Shown one piece after another: positions 27,837-35,557 of a DNA stretch of 64,000 bases. The notes below the pieces were generated by a model. That model ran no database searches and was not told the DNA's origin. It saw only the letters and a program-made list of their open reading frames with translations. The first letter of the stretch is position 1, and each line of letters starts with the position of its first letter. The DNA is from Lactobacillus sp. ESL0785 (lineage in GTDB: Bacteria > Bacillota > Bacilli > Lactobacillales > Lactobacillaceae). The stretch is from positions 496,001 through 560,000 of the forward strand of contig NZ_CP113916.1 in the NCBI RefSeq assembly GCF_029395455.1. Reading direction: 5' to 3'. The translations under genes were made by a program, and so were the position numbers.

Positions 27837-27909
27837 GGCCCTGTAGTTCATCTGGATAGAACAATGGTCTCCTAAACCGTAGAGGTGAGTTCGAATCTCA
27901 CCAGGGTCA
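27837..27909 (+). tRNA. tRNA-Arg, anticodon CCU
   Basis: A 73-base cloverleaf: acceptor GGCCCTG (27837-27843) pairs with CAGGGTC (27902-27908, one G-U), discriminator A 27909, no encoded CCA. Anticodon stem ATGGT/ACCGT encloses the loop CTCCTAA, giving anticodon CCT for AGG codons. T-stem GTGAG/CTCAC with TTCGAAT loop. A plausible promoter (TTGGCT 27796, TAAAGT 27820) lies upstream. Confidence 0.93.
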
Positions 27910-27978
27910 TTGAAATATAGCTGTAATGTCTTACAAATCAAGCTTTTAGTATTATGGTTAGCCAAGGATAGATATAGT

Positions 27979-28016
27979 AAACCCCAAAAGTTAGAGTAAC
28001 TAGCTTTTGGGGTTTA
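27979..28016. terminator. bidirectional terminator
   Basis: Strong stem AAACCCCAAAAGTTAG / CTAGCTTTTGGGGTTT with a short loop and T/A runs on both sides. It ends the tRNA transcript and the convergent HicB-like gene. Confidence 0.85.
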
Positions 28017-28048
28017 TTTATGTATCTAAAGGTCTTTTTTTTAGTCTT

Positions 28049-28354
28049 TTAATAATCTATTTTCTTAACAGTTTTAGCTGTTTGATATCCGTATTCTTTA
28101 ATGTTAATTGGGATCATCGTTGTAATAGCATTTTTAGCTTCATGAGGAATTACAACTTTATCAAGTGGTGTAGCTTCAGGATAATCAGTAGTATCAGCTA
28201 GCATGCAGCCAATTAAATCGTTTGCCATATAAATAGCATTATCTAAATCAGTTCCTTGAGTAGCTAATCCATTTTTCCCAAAATCTGGTACTAGAACATT
28301 ATAGCCGTTTTCAGCTGGCCAAATAATTACTGGGTAAGCCAATAAATTCTGCAT
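28049..28354 (-). CDS. HicB-like antitoxin-family protein
   Basis: 101 residues with the partial RNase H-like HicB fold: YPVIIWPAENGYNVLVPDF (first strands), then a helix TDLDNAIYMANDLIGCML and a C-terminal strand pattern TTMIPINIKEYG. It lacks an obvious DNA-binding tail and no HicA toxin gene adjoins it, so it is an orphan antitoxin-like gene; such solitary HicB proteins are common in lactobacilli and phages. RBS AAGGATTG. A paralogue, frameshifted, lies just upstream at 28438-28715. Confidence 0.8.
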   Translation of the reverse strand: MQNLLAYPVIIWPAENGYNVLVPDFGKNGLATQGTDLDNAIYMANDLIGCMLADTTDYPEATPLDKVVIPHEAKNAITTMIPINIKEYGYQTAKTVKKIDY

Positions 28355-28437
28355 AAATTATACAATCCTTCTTAACTTTACGTGTTTAGTTTAATAAATT
28401 TTTTGCCAAATACCTAGGTGCGATTTATGATTTTAGG

Positions 28438-28715
28438 TTACTTGTCCTGTAACCATTTTTCCATGTCAACAGTGACATAAACTATGCTTTCATTAGGTTC
28501 TAATTCCCAATTCTTTGGGTCTTGTGGCTCAGGATATTCTTCACCCTCAATCATAGTGGCAATGGCGTCTTCTGCCCAAGACACCGCATCTTCAAAAGTG
28601 TCACTTTGAGTAACCATGCCTTTTATATTTGGCGAACTTACACAAAAATAATGACCGTCTTCATCAGTTACTTCAGTAATAATAACTGGATAAATTAATT
28701 TTTTATCTCTATCAT
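28438..28715 (-). pseudogene. second HicB-like gene, frameshifted in a poly-A run
   Basis: On the minus strand a ribosome site (GGAAAGG) and ATG at 28715 open a frame that stops after six codons. One base off, a complete HicB-like protein continues to the TAA at 28438: YPVIITEVTDEDGHYFCVS, then a helix around FEDAVSWAEDAIATMI and EGEEYPEPQDPKNWE. Adding one A to the A6 run (plus-strand T6 at 28699-28704) joins the ATG to this frame and gives about 92 residues. It is therefore a frameshifted gene, a switchable one, or an assembly error in a homopolymer. Confidence 0.7.
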
Positions 28716-28823
28716 CCTTTCCTAATCATTATATACAATAAACGTGTATAATGATTAAGTAATGAAAGCATTTATTATTTTTAACTAATAATAATTCCTT
28801 GATAATATGTAAGGAGTCTAAGA

Positions 28824-28847
28824 ATGATGAGGGAAATAAACAAGTGA
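28824..28847 (+). CDS. seven-codon leader ORF coupled to the next small gene
   Basis: ATG-ATG behind a perfect AAGGAG site reads seven codons and stops at TGA 28845-28847, which overlaps the GTG start of the next small gene (GTGA). The arrangement suggests translational coupling or a leader peptide. The evidence is position only; no product function is implied. Confidence 0.3.
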   Translation: MMREINK

Positions 28848-28984
28848 AAATATACAAATATCATTACCAAAATAAAAAAGGTAATATCATTATCAATACA
28901 ACAATTGATTTAAGACCTAAAAAATTAGTTTTAGCAGGATTGATAATTATAGTAATCGCAGAAATAATAAAATTGCTAAAATAA
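28844..28984 (+). CDS. small membrane peptide, 46 residues
   Basis: Starting at GTG 28844 (GAGGG site upstream; the in-frame TTG at 28799 lacks one), it encodes a basic segment of about 25 residues (KIYKYHYQNKKG) and one C-terminal transmembrane helix (LVLAGLIIIVIAEIIKLL) ending in Lys. I do not recognise a family. First of four tiny one-helix peptides in 28.8-29.4 kb, all on the plus strand and all AT-rich. Confidence 0.5.
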   Translation: MKIYKYHYQNKKGNIIINTTIDLRPKKLVLAGLIIIVIAEIIKLLK

Positions 28985-28999
28985 CTAGAGCAAAGAAAA

Positions 29000-29122
29000 A
29001 TGAAAAGTAAAAACATGAAAAAACAAAAAGATAAAGCATCTGCTTTGGATATAGCTGCAGCAATTGCATCAATTATTTCAGCAGTTATTGCAATTCTTTT
29101 GTACTATGGTATTAAGCCTTAA
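29000..29122 (+). CDS. small membrane peptide, 40 residues
   Basis: ATG 29000 to TAA 29120: a very basic N-terminus (seven Lys in the first thirteen residues) followed by one helix of Ala/Ile/Ser (LDIAAAIASIISAVIAILLYY). This charge-then-helix layout is seen in small holin-like or Fst/Ldr-type toxins and in leaderless bacteriocins, but no specific family is recognised. The ribosome site is weak; ATG 29015 is an alternative start. Confidence 0.45.
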   Translation: MKSKNMKKQKDKASALDIAAAIASIISAVIAILLYYGIKP

Positions 29123-29167
29123 CTAAGAGAAGCATTGAACATATAAGATTTAATAAAGGAGAAAACA

Positions 29168-29242
29168 ATGAGTAAATGTACAGCTCAGACAATAATATTC
29201 GTTTGTTCAATAATAACAATAATTTTTAAACTATTACCATAA
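29168..29242 (+). CDS. small hydrophobic peptide, 24 residues
   Basis: An excellent site (AAAGGAGAAAACA) precedes ATG 29168; the product is a short polar start then one hydrophobic stretch (TIIFVCSIITIIFKLL). The ribosome site is the best in the cluster, which argues for real translation. Function unknown. Confidence 0.45.
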   Translation: MSKCTAQTIIFVCSIITIIFKLLP

Positions 29243-29301
29243 AGTTCTTACATATATTAGAAAGGTACTTTTGAAGATTGACTAGACTAGTGCGGAATAA
29301 C

Positions 29302-29400
29302 ATGACTAAAAAAGAAAAGAAATATTATACATCTGCTGTGATAGCGATTATATTGGCAATCATATTAGATATAATTAGAAAGATAATCGCAAAAGGCTGA
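29302..29400 (+). CDS. small membrane peptide, 32 residues
   Basis: ATG 29302 to TGA 29398: basic start (TKKEKKYY) followed by one helix (SAVIAIILAIILDIIRKII) with a basic end. It resembles the 40-residue peptide upstream in layout. There is no clear ribosome site (GCGGAA at distance). Function unknown. Confidence 0.35.
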   Translation: MTKKEKKYYTSAVIAIILAIILDIIRKIIAKG

Positions 29401-29528
29401 TTGATTAAATAAAATATTTAAGAATTACATTTCGGATTGAGAAGAGAGCTACTAAGCTTAAATTTCACTTGCATCTATCTAATAGAACACTGGAGTTATT
29501 AAAAGATAGGTAGACAAAATTTGAACTA

Positions 29529-29566
29529 AAAGACCTAGCTGAATTAACAGCTAGGTCTTATTTTTT
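29529..29566. terminator. bidirectional terminator
   Basis: Stem AAGACCTAGCTG / CAGCTAGGTCTT, loop AATTAA, followed by TATTTTTT. It ends the small-peptide region on the plus strand and the SHOCT gene on the minus strand. Confidence 0.8.
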
Positions 29567-29568
29567 AT

Positions 29569-29784
29569 TTAAAGATCTAATAATTGTTTCTTTTTAGCAT
29601 CAAAATCTTCTTTGGTAATAATATCAGCTTCTAATAATGCTTTATAGTTTATTAGTTCTTTCATGATGTCGTTAGTTTGTTTCTTTTTTTGCTTTTTTTC
29701 TGTTTCATAATCCTGCCAAGTATCAAGAATGGAAATTACGTGTTCTAATTGAGAATATGCGCTATTGACACGAGCACTGGTCAT
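29569..29784 (-). CDS. SHOCT-domain protein, probably N-terminally truncated
   Basis: 71 residues from ATG 29784; the last 30 residues are a SHOCT domain (IMKELINYKALLEADIITKEDF then AKKKQLLDL), a short oligomerisation tail. The coherent frame continues upstream without a start codon for another 26 codons (SVLGITDNSEFEIKFVII) to a TAG at 29863-29865, and the ATG has no properly spaced ribosome site. This suggests a gene that lost its beginning, perhaps during rearrangements beside the tRNA. Function of the missing part is unknown. Confidence 0.55.
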   Translation of the reverse strand: MTSARVNSAYSQLEHVISILDTWQDYETEKKQKKKQTNDIMKELINYKALLEADIITKEDFDAKKKQLLDL

Positions 29785-29983
29785 CTCACTTTTGATAATT
29801 ACAAATTTAATTTCAAATTCGCTATTATCAGTTATGCCCAGTACTGAGGCTGGATTTGTACTCTATTCAAGCAAGAATGTTGCTGACGTGATAGCAGATA
29901 ATATTTAAAAAAGATAGTAATAATCAAAATGGCGGCACTGATATTTTTTAAGTAGCTGCTCTTTTTCATTTTTAAAAAATATG

Positions 29984-30012
29984 TTGACAGCGCTTACCAA
30001 CTATTATATGCT
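29984..30012 (+). promoter_or_regulatory. promoter with overlapping cre site
   Basis: TTGACA at 29984-29989 and TATGCT at 30007-30012 with 17-bp spacing. TGACAGCGCTTACC (29985-29998) fits the CcpA cre consensus at 12 of 14 positions and covers the -35 box, so glucose repression of the beta-glucoside operon is expected. Confidence 0.7.
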
Positions 30013-30036
30013 TAAAATGACTCATGAGTCATTTGG

Positions 30037-30098
30037 GGATTGTAATTGTGTTAGTGCAAGCATTACCCACAAAAATTGTTATTAGAACAGTGGGTGAT
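30037..30098 (+). promoter_or_regulatory. RAT element 1 overlapping a hairpin that holds the licT ribosome site
   Basis: GGATTGTAATTGTG...GCATTACC (30037-30067) matches the ribonucleic antiterminator target of BglG/LicT proteins. Its 3' end overlaps a hairpin ATTACCCAC (30062-30070) with GTGGGTGAT (30090-30098), which has no T-run after it but contains the GGGTG ribosome site of the antiterminator gene. Confidence 0.6.
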
Positions 30099-30102
30099 TC
30101 CA

Positions 30103-30951
30103 TTGAGAGTTGTAAGAAAACTAAATAATAATGTGGTCATCGCTGAAGAAGAAGGAGAAAAAGTTATTGTATTTGGAAAGGGAATTGGTTTTAATTTAAA
30201 AGCCAATGATACTGTTCCAAAGGCTAGAATAGACCAAATCTTTTGGAATAAAAAAACAAAAAATTCAAAAGAATTTGATCGCCTTTTAAACAATACTAGA
30301 CCTGAATACTTTGAAATTTGTAATGAGATAGTTCAAATTGCACAAAAGCGGCTTAAACAGAAATTTGATAGTAGTTTTTATTTTGCCTTGCTAGATCATT
30401 TACAACAAGCAGTTAAAAGACTACTAGCAGGTGTAGATTTACCCAACTTTTTGTTAAGTGATATCAGTCGTTTTTATGCGCAAGAATATGAAATTGGCTT
30501 AGAAGCTTTAGGAATTGTAAATCGCTATTTAAAAATCAGCTTACCTAAAGATGAAGCGGGCTTTATTGCTTTTCATATTGTGAACTATGAAGATGGCAGT
30601 GGGCAAATTGGCGCGCAAAAGGCGATGACTTTGATACACGAAGTGTTTAATATCGTGAAGTATCAATTGCTTTTAGATATTGATGAGCAAAGTTTTGCTT
30701 ATCAAAGGTTTTTGACGCATCTAAAGTTCTTTTCACAGCGTTTGTTATCTACTGATACAGAAGAAAAACGGCCCGTAGATACACACATGTATGACTACAT
30801 TAAAACGGCCTATCATGAAAGTTATGAATGTGCTGAACAAGTCGCAAAATTTATCAAGAAGAAATACGGTAAACAGGTTGAAAATTCTGAATTGATGTAT
30901 TTGGCGATTCACATTCATGAAATTTATATAAACTCAACGGTTAAAAAATAA
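30103..30951 (+). CDS. licT: BglG/LicT family transcriptional antiterminator
   Basis: 282 residues from TTG 30103, the start that gives the normal CAT RNA-binding domain (RVVRKLNNNVVIA, then FGKGIGF) of about 55 residues. Two PTS regulation domains follow, with the expected histidines: LLDHLQQAVKR and GFIAFHIVN in PRD1, FLTHLKFF and YLAIHIHEIY in PRD2. HPr and the cognate EIIB phosphorylate these to couple binding of the RAT RNA to sugar supply. It precedes its EII gene with a RAT/terminator between them. An in-frame TTG at 30076 would add residues outside the fold. Confidence 0.9.
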   Translation: MRVVRKLNNNVVIAEEEGEKVIVFGKGIGFNLKANDTVPKARIDQIFWNKKTKNSKEFDRLLNNTRPEYFEICNEIVQIAQKRLKQKFDSSFYFALLDHLQQAVKRLLAGVDLPNFLLSDISRFYAQEYEIGLEALGIVNRYLKISLPKDEAGFIAFHIVNYEDGSGQIGAQKAMTLIHEVFNIVKYQLLLDIDEQSFAYQRFLTHLKFFSQRLLSTDTEEKRPVDTHMYDYIKTAYHESYECAEQVAKFIKKKYGKQVENSELMYLAIHIHEIYINSTVKK

Positions 30952-30955
30952 AATT

Positions 30956-31030
30956 GGATTGTAACAACAATTATTGTTGGCATTACCAAGTAATAACTCT
31001 AGCTACCTAGAGTTATTACTTGGTATTTTT
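30956..31030 (+). terminator. RAT element 2 with overlapping terminator (antitermination site)
   Basis: RAT sequence 30956-30987 (GGATTGTAACAAC...GGCATTACC) overlaps the first bases of a perfect 17-bp terminator stem (30986-31002 with 31007-31023, loop CTAC) followed by TATTTTTTT. Binding of LicT to the RAT would prevent the terminator and let the operon be read. Confidence 0.9.
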
Positions 31031-31045
31031 TTGAAAGGAATTCTT

Positions 31046-32938
31046 ATGGCAAAACGAAATATTCCTGAACTAGCTAAAAAAATCATTGCAGCTGTGGGCG
31101 GAAAAGAAAATATTGAGTTAGCAGATCACTGCTCAACCAGGGTCAGAATGTATCTGACTGATCGTGCTAAGGTTGATGAAAAAGCTTTAAACAGGATTAA
31201 CGAGGTAGTCGGGATTGATAAGAGTACTGAGCAATATCAAGTTGTAATTGGTACTTATGTTGAAGAAGTAGTAGATGAAATTAATCGCCAAATAGGTGGT
31301 GGTGCAAGAAAAAATGAACATAAAGAAAAAACTAGCTTGAACCCAATTAAGTTAATTGAAAAGTTTATGCAATTGTTGGCTAGAATTTTTGCACCGATTG
31401 TTCCGGCATTATCAGTAGCTGGTTTTGTTAAGGTTATTCAAATCTTGTTACAGATGACAGGGATAATAACGACAACCAGTTCTACATACATAATTCTTAA
31501 CACTCTAACTGATGCAGTTTTTTATTTTTTACCGGTTTATCTAGCAATAACATCAGCTAAATTGTTTGATACTAATGTGGTTCTAGCTGTAGTTCTGGCT
31601 TGCTTTATTCTGCATCCCGATATGACAACTCTACTGGCATCCAAAAAAGCACTAACTTTCTTTGGCATCCCAGTAATAAAAACGGCCTACAGCAGCTCAG
31701 TAGTTCCAATAATCCTGTCGGTTTGGATTATGAGTAAACTCGACAAGTGGCTCAATAAAATCATTCCTGACGCGTTAAAGAATTTCTTGAAGCCATTAAG
31801 CTTGGTGCTAATTATGGCAATCATTCTGTTAACTGCAGCTGGTCCTTTGGGACAAGTTCTGAGTAATTACATCTCTATTGCTGTTCAGTGGATGTCTAAT
31901 AATATGGGAGCTATTGCGGTTCCAATTATTACGGCAGTTGGACCAATTATCTCGATGGGTGGCATGCACCTCGCATTAGTTCCACTTGCTGTGCAATCAA
32001 TTGCTAAGGTTGGCTTCGATAAGATTATTAATGTTTGGTTCTTGTGCAATACGGTTGCATCTGGTGGTGTTGCTTTAGCAACTTTCTTAAAAACTAAGCA
32101 AAATAAATTAAAGAGTATTGCCGGTCCAGCGGCTTTAGCTGGTTTATTTGGTGGAATAAGTGAACCATCACTTTACGGTATTGAGTATAAAATGAAGCGA
32201 CCATTCGTTGCCAAAGTAATAGGTGCAACTGTTGCTGGTGTTTACGCTGGCTTTACTGGCTTAAAGGCTTATGCCTTTGGTGGTTATTCGATTACTGCTT
32301 TGGCAGCTTACTTAGGTAATGCTCATGATATGCCTAACTTTATTAACGCTTGTATCACAGCAGCGATTTCAATTGGTGTTTCCTTTATCTTAACTTTGGT
32401 CTTAGGCTTTGATGATTCTAGTTTTGCAGAAGATGCTAGCGATAGTGATGATGAAAAAGCTACGGAAAGTGTAGAAACAAGTGCTGAGGAGTTTACAGCA
32501 GTAGCTAAAGGACAATATGTTCCGATGGCAGAAATCAACGATAATGTGTTTGCTCAGGGTACTTTAGGTCAGGCTTACGGTGTTATTTCCGAAGATGGTA
32601 AAATTTATGCTCCTTGTGCAGGTAAAGTCACAATGGTCTTTAAGACTAAACATGCGATTGGTATTACTAGTGAACATGGTGCCGAAGTTTTAATTCATAT
32701 TGGTATTGACTCGGTAAATCTTAACGGCAAAGGTATTACTAACTTGGTTGAAACAGGTCAGACGGTAAAGGTAGGTCAGTTAATAGCTGAATACGATAAA
32801 CAGGTATTTGCGGACAATAATATTGACGATACTACAATTGTAGCGATTACCAATTCCACCAGCTATAAGAAAATTAGCTTTTCTACAGTAACAAGTCCAC
32901 TTACCCTTGATACTAAGATAATGGCGACAGAAATTTAA
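31046..32938 (+). CDS. bglP: PTS beta-glucoside-specific EIIBCA
   Basis: 630 residues from ATG 31046 (site GAAAGGAAT; the longer frame would cross the terminator). EIIB is residues 1-80 with phosphorylated Cys29 in DHCSTRVRM; EIIC about 100-450 has ten helices with the GGISEPSLYGI substrate loop; an acidic linker (DASDSDDEKATE) leads to EIIA about 490-630 with the active His551 in LIHIGIDSV. It imports and phosphorylates a beta-glucoside (arbutin, salicin, esculin or similar). Antitermination by the preceding LicT is indicated. No phospho-beta-glucosidase follows, so hydrolysis must be encoded elsewhere or done by another route. Confidence 0.9.
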   Translation: MAKRNIPELAKKIIAAVGGKENIELADHCSTRVRMYLTDRAKVDEKALNRINEVVGIDKSTEQYQVVIGTYVEEVVDEINRQIGGGARKNEHKEKTSLNPIKLIEKFMQLLARIFAPIVPALSVAGFVKVIQILLQMTGIITTTSSTYIILNTLTDAVFYFLPVYLAITSAKLFDTNVVLAVVLACFILHPDMTTLLASKKALTFFGIPVIKTAYSSSVVPIILSVWIMSKLDKWLNKIIPDALKNFLKPLSLVLIMAIILLTAAGPLGQVLSNYISIAVQWMSNNMGAIAVPIITAVGPIISMGGMHLALVPLAVQSIAKVGFDKIINVWFLCNTVASGGVALATFLKTKQNKLKSIAGPAALAGLFGGISEPSLYGIEYKMKRPFVAKVIGATVAGVYAGFTGLKAYAFGGYSITALAAYLGNAHDMPNFINACITAAISIGVSFILTLVLGFDDSSFAEDASDSDDEKATESVETSAEEFTAVAKGQYVPMAEINDNVFAQGTLGQAYGVISEDGKIYAPCAGKVTMVFKTKHAIGITSEHGAEVLIHIGIDSVNLNGKGITNLVETGQTVKVGQLIAEYDKQVFADNNIDDTTIVAITNSTSYKKISFSTVTSPLTLDTKIMATEI

Positions 32939-32958
32939 AAGTTAGGGAGGTTATTTTT

Positions 32959-34014
32959 ATGAAGAAATATCCTGATGAATTAGTTACTAAGTTGCATACA
33001 AATGTTGAACAGATTAAGAAAAATGGCGTAACCTATATCTTTAAGCCGGTACCTGATAGCGAAGCGAGAAACATCTTGGATCCTCGGATTAAGGAAGTCA
33101 TTAAAAAGAAGGCAGCTGCCAAGTCTAAAAGTAGAGGTTATTCGTTATATCATACGCGGAATCGCCCTGATAAGGTCAACTATGATATTACTCATGAAGA
33201 TGTAGCGCAAGAAGAAAAGCTAATCAAAATCGGCAATGAACGATACATTGATGTTTTTATATTTAAGTCCGCTAACTTTGATAATACTTTGCCAATTTTG
33301 ATTTATTTGCATGGTGGTGGTTTTACCGCGGGAAATATTGATTTGTATCGTAATGAAATGCGGTATTTAGCAGAAACAACTCAGTGTTTAGTGATCTTCC
33401 CAGAATATCGTTTGGCACCAGAAAATCCATATCCGGCTGCTATTGATGACTGCCTAGAAACTTTACAGTGGGTTAAGAAAAATCATGTTCAGCTAGGAGT
33501 AGGAACTGAAAAAGTGGTTATGATTGGCGACAGTGCTGGCGGCAACTTAATCAATTCAGTTTTGGTGAAAAATGAATTTAAAGATATTAAATTAATCGTT
33601 GAATTGTATCCAGTCATTGACAATCAGATTAGTAAACTGGAAATTGCCGACAAATTCCCGATTGTTTCGGAAGAACGGGATTTGGTTTACTCACGATTAA
33701 ATAAGATGAAAAATTCTCAAGACGAGTCCTTATATTTAATGGACAAAGTTAAAACAGCTGATCCGATAGTTAATTTAGGTGAAATTTCTGATTTTAATCA
33801 GATACCAGCAATGACCATCATTTCCAGCCAATATGACCTGCTTAAATTAGGCAGTGATGCCTTTATTAAGAAGGCGGCTGAGCAAGGCAAAAAAATCAAT
33901 TCAATACGCTATTTAGGCTGCGATCACGGCTTTTTTGACCTAATTGGGATCGCACCTCAAGCAGAAGAAGTCTGTTTAGAAATAGCGGATGAAATTCATA
34001 AAGTTATGGAATAG
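32959..34014 (+). CDS. alpha/beta hydrolase, hormone-sensitive-lipase (esterase) family
   Basis: 351 residues with the HSL signature HGGG (about 118-121) for the oxyanion hole, nucleophile Ser in GDSAGG (about 191), and His in CDHGFFD (about 322); YRLAPENPYPA is typical of the family. It lacks a signal peptide, so it acts inside the cell. It lies 20 bp after the EII gene with site GGGAGG, so it is read from the same transcript; an acetylated or acylated plant glucoside imported by the PTS is the simplest substrate. That link is inference. Confidence 0.85.
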   Translation: MKKYPDELVTKLHTNVEQIKKNGVTYIFKPVPDSEARNILDPRIKEVIKKKAAAKSKSRGYSLYHTRNRPDKVNYDITHEDVAQEEKLIKIGNERYIDVFIFKSANFDNTLPILIYLHGGGFTAGNIDLYRNEMRYLAETTQCLVIFPEYRLAPENPYPAAIDDCLETLQWVKKNHVQLGVGTEKVVMIGDSAGGNLINSVLVKNEFKDIKLIVELYPVIDNQISKLEIADKFPIVSEERDLVYSRLNKMKNSQDESLYLMDKVKTADPIVNLGEISDFNQIPAMTIISSQYDLLKLGSDAFIKKAAEQGKKINSIRYLGCDHGFFDLIGIAPQAEEVCLEIADEIHKVME

Positions 34015-34039
34015 TTTCTAAAGATCTAAGGTATGTAAG

Positions 34040-35023
34040 ATGAAAAAATGTTCTGTCAAAACAGTTACCAGCTTGTTAGCATTGGTAATGCTTAGTGCTG
34101 CTGGTGCTGAAACTATTGGTAATTCAGGTGTACCTGCAGTTGCTGCAACTAAGGCAAGTGTAAGTAGTAAGAAATTACCGTACAGCTTAAAACTGAAAGG
34201 TGTCGATAACGCAAGAAAAATCACTGGTTTAATCGGGACTAAGAAGCGCAAGCTGAAAGCTAATAAATTGCTGCGAACTGGCAAATTATATACGGCCACA
34301 AAAGGTGATTTAAAGACTTTAACTAAAAAGTATCATTTGACTGATGTCATTGATTTGCGTGGTCAAACAGATGCCACTACTCAACCTGATCCCAAGATCA
34401 CTGATGTCAAAGAACATGTTATTGACTTATATGGTACGGACTTTTTAAATGATTTAGCTAAAAAGCAAGCCGCTGTTAAAGAAAACCTGATTGCACAGGA
34501 GGGGAAGGAAGCTGAATTTGCTCAGGAACCCAAATATATCGAATATATGAATTGGGGCGGCAGTCCTACTGCTTATGTACAAAATTTTTCTGATGTGATG
34601 CGTAGCTTAGCTAGTTCTAAAAACAGCCAGCAAGGTTATCGCCAAGTGTTTAAAGTCTTATTGAAGAGTAGGGGTGCCACAGATATCCATTGCACTTCCG
34701 GAAAAGATCGCACAGGAACTACTGTAGCTTTGGTCTTATCAGCACTGGGTGTTAGCCGTAAGCAAATTAAGCAAGATTATTTATTGTCGAATAATTATTA
34801 TGAAAAGGCAATCACTGCCAGAAAGCAGGAATTGGCTGCTAAAAATTTTCCTCAAGGATTCATTGACGCTCAAAATGCTATAATCGGAGTTTCTTCAACT
34901 TGCCTTGATGCCTTCTTTGACGAAATTGATACTAATTATGGCTCTACTAAGTCTTATTTAATTAATCAAGTAGGATTAACCAACAAGCAAATTAAACAGT
35001 TGCAAAATAAGTTTTTAAAGTAA
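34040..35023 (+). CDS. secreted tyrosine/dual-specificity phosphatase
   Basis: 327 residues. A signal peptide (basic KKCSVK, helix, then AVAA near residue 36) is followed by a domain of the bacterial Y_phosphatase3 type: VIDLRGQTD strand, and the P-loop HCTSGKDRTG (His217, Cys218, Arg224) which holds the Cys-x5-Arg catalytic motif. The general acid is probably in the region before the P-loop. Such secreted phosphatases occur in lactobacilli and Listeria (LipA). The gene is 25 bp after the esterase, same direction, which would place it under the beta-glucoside operon. Substrate unknown (phosphotyrosine, phosphoinositide). Confidence 0.85.
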   Translation: MKKCSVKTVTSLLALVMLSAAGAETIGNSGVPAVAATKASVSSKKLPYSLKLKGVDNARKITGLIGTKKRKLKANKLLRTGKLYTATKGDLKTLTKKYHLTDVIDLRGQTDATTQPDPKITDVKEHVIDLYGTDFLNDLAKKQAAVKENLIAQEGKEAEFAQEPKYIEYMNWGGSPTAYVQNFSDVMRSLASSKNSQQGYRQVFKVLLKSRGATDIHCTSGKDRTGTTVALVLSALGVSRKQIKQDYLLSNNYYEKAITARKQELAAKNFPQGFIDAQNAIIGVSSTCLDAFFDEIDTNYGSTKSYLINQVGLTNKQIKQLQNKFLK

Positions 35024-35045
35024 AAACGTTTTCAGAGATACGATC

Positions 35046-35273
35046 ATGTCGTATTTTGAAACAAATGATACTGAATTTATTGAAAGTATTGTAATAGATA
35101 AATTGCTTGATATATTTAATTTAGTAAACGATTCGCTAAAAATATTGAAATTATTAAAGATAATGAATGAGATGTCAGAAGACAATTTACATCGGGATGC
35201 ACACCAGCATTTTAAGAAGTATACTAATGAACTCTATAATAATAAAAATTGGAGTTTATTCCGAAAAAATTGA
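35046..35273 (+). CDS. small hypothetical protein, 75 residues
   Basis: The frame gives a mostly helical, acidic-to-basic protein (TEFIESIVIDKLLDIF; HFKKYTNELYNN). I recognise no family and the ribosome site is poor. It starts 22 bases after the phosphatase stop, in a stretch that is more AT-rich than the operon, with other decayed genes nearby, so it may be a remnant. Confidence 0.35.
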   Translation: MSYFETNDTEFIESIVIDKLLDIFNLVNDSLKILKLLKIMNEMSEDNLHRDAHQHFKKYTNELYNNKNWSLFRKN

Positions 35274-35442
35274 TAAAGGGAACAAGTAGCTATGCTACAC
35301 TTGAAGTGAAAAATATGTTATTTATTTGAATTCGATTAGTAGTAATTTTCTACTCTGTTGTTTTATTTATCTTGTTCTCAATTGAGGATTGAAATGTAGT
35401 ATTTATTTTTGGAAAATCATGTGTCAGATAAAAATAATAAGT

Positions 35443-35480
35443 AAAAAAAGGAACATTGATGTTGGCAATGCTCCTTTTTT
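35443..35480 (+). terminator. intrinsic terminator
   Basis: Stem AAAAAAGGA-CATTG paired with CAATG-TCCTTTTTT (one mismatch) and a 7-base loop. It would end the beta-glucoside operon transcript. The flanking 35.27-35.55 kb holds no other feature that I can see. Confidence 0.7.
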
Positions 35481-35557
35481 GTATGGAGATAATTAATGAG
35501 AAGTTAAGAAAGTAAATGGAAAGAACTGTAAGAAATAAATAGACTAGAAGAAAAAAT

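Noticed and set aside
27888..27909. Prophage attachment site at the tRNA-Arg 3' end
   Set aside because: I found no second copy of the tRNA end and no integrase gene in the window.
28007..28201. Plus-strand ORF antisense to the HicB-like gene
   Set aside because: Hydrophobic-looking only because it is the complement of a real gene; no ribosome site.
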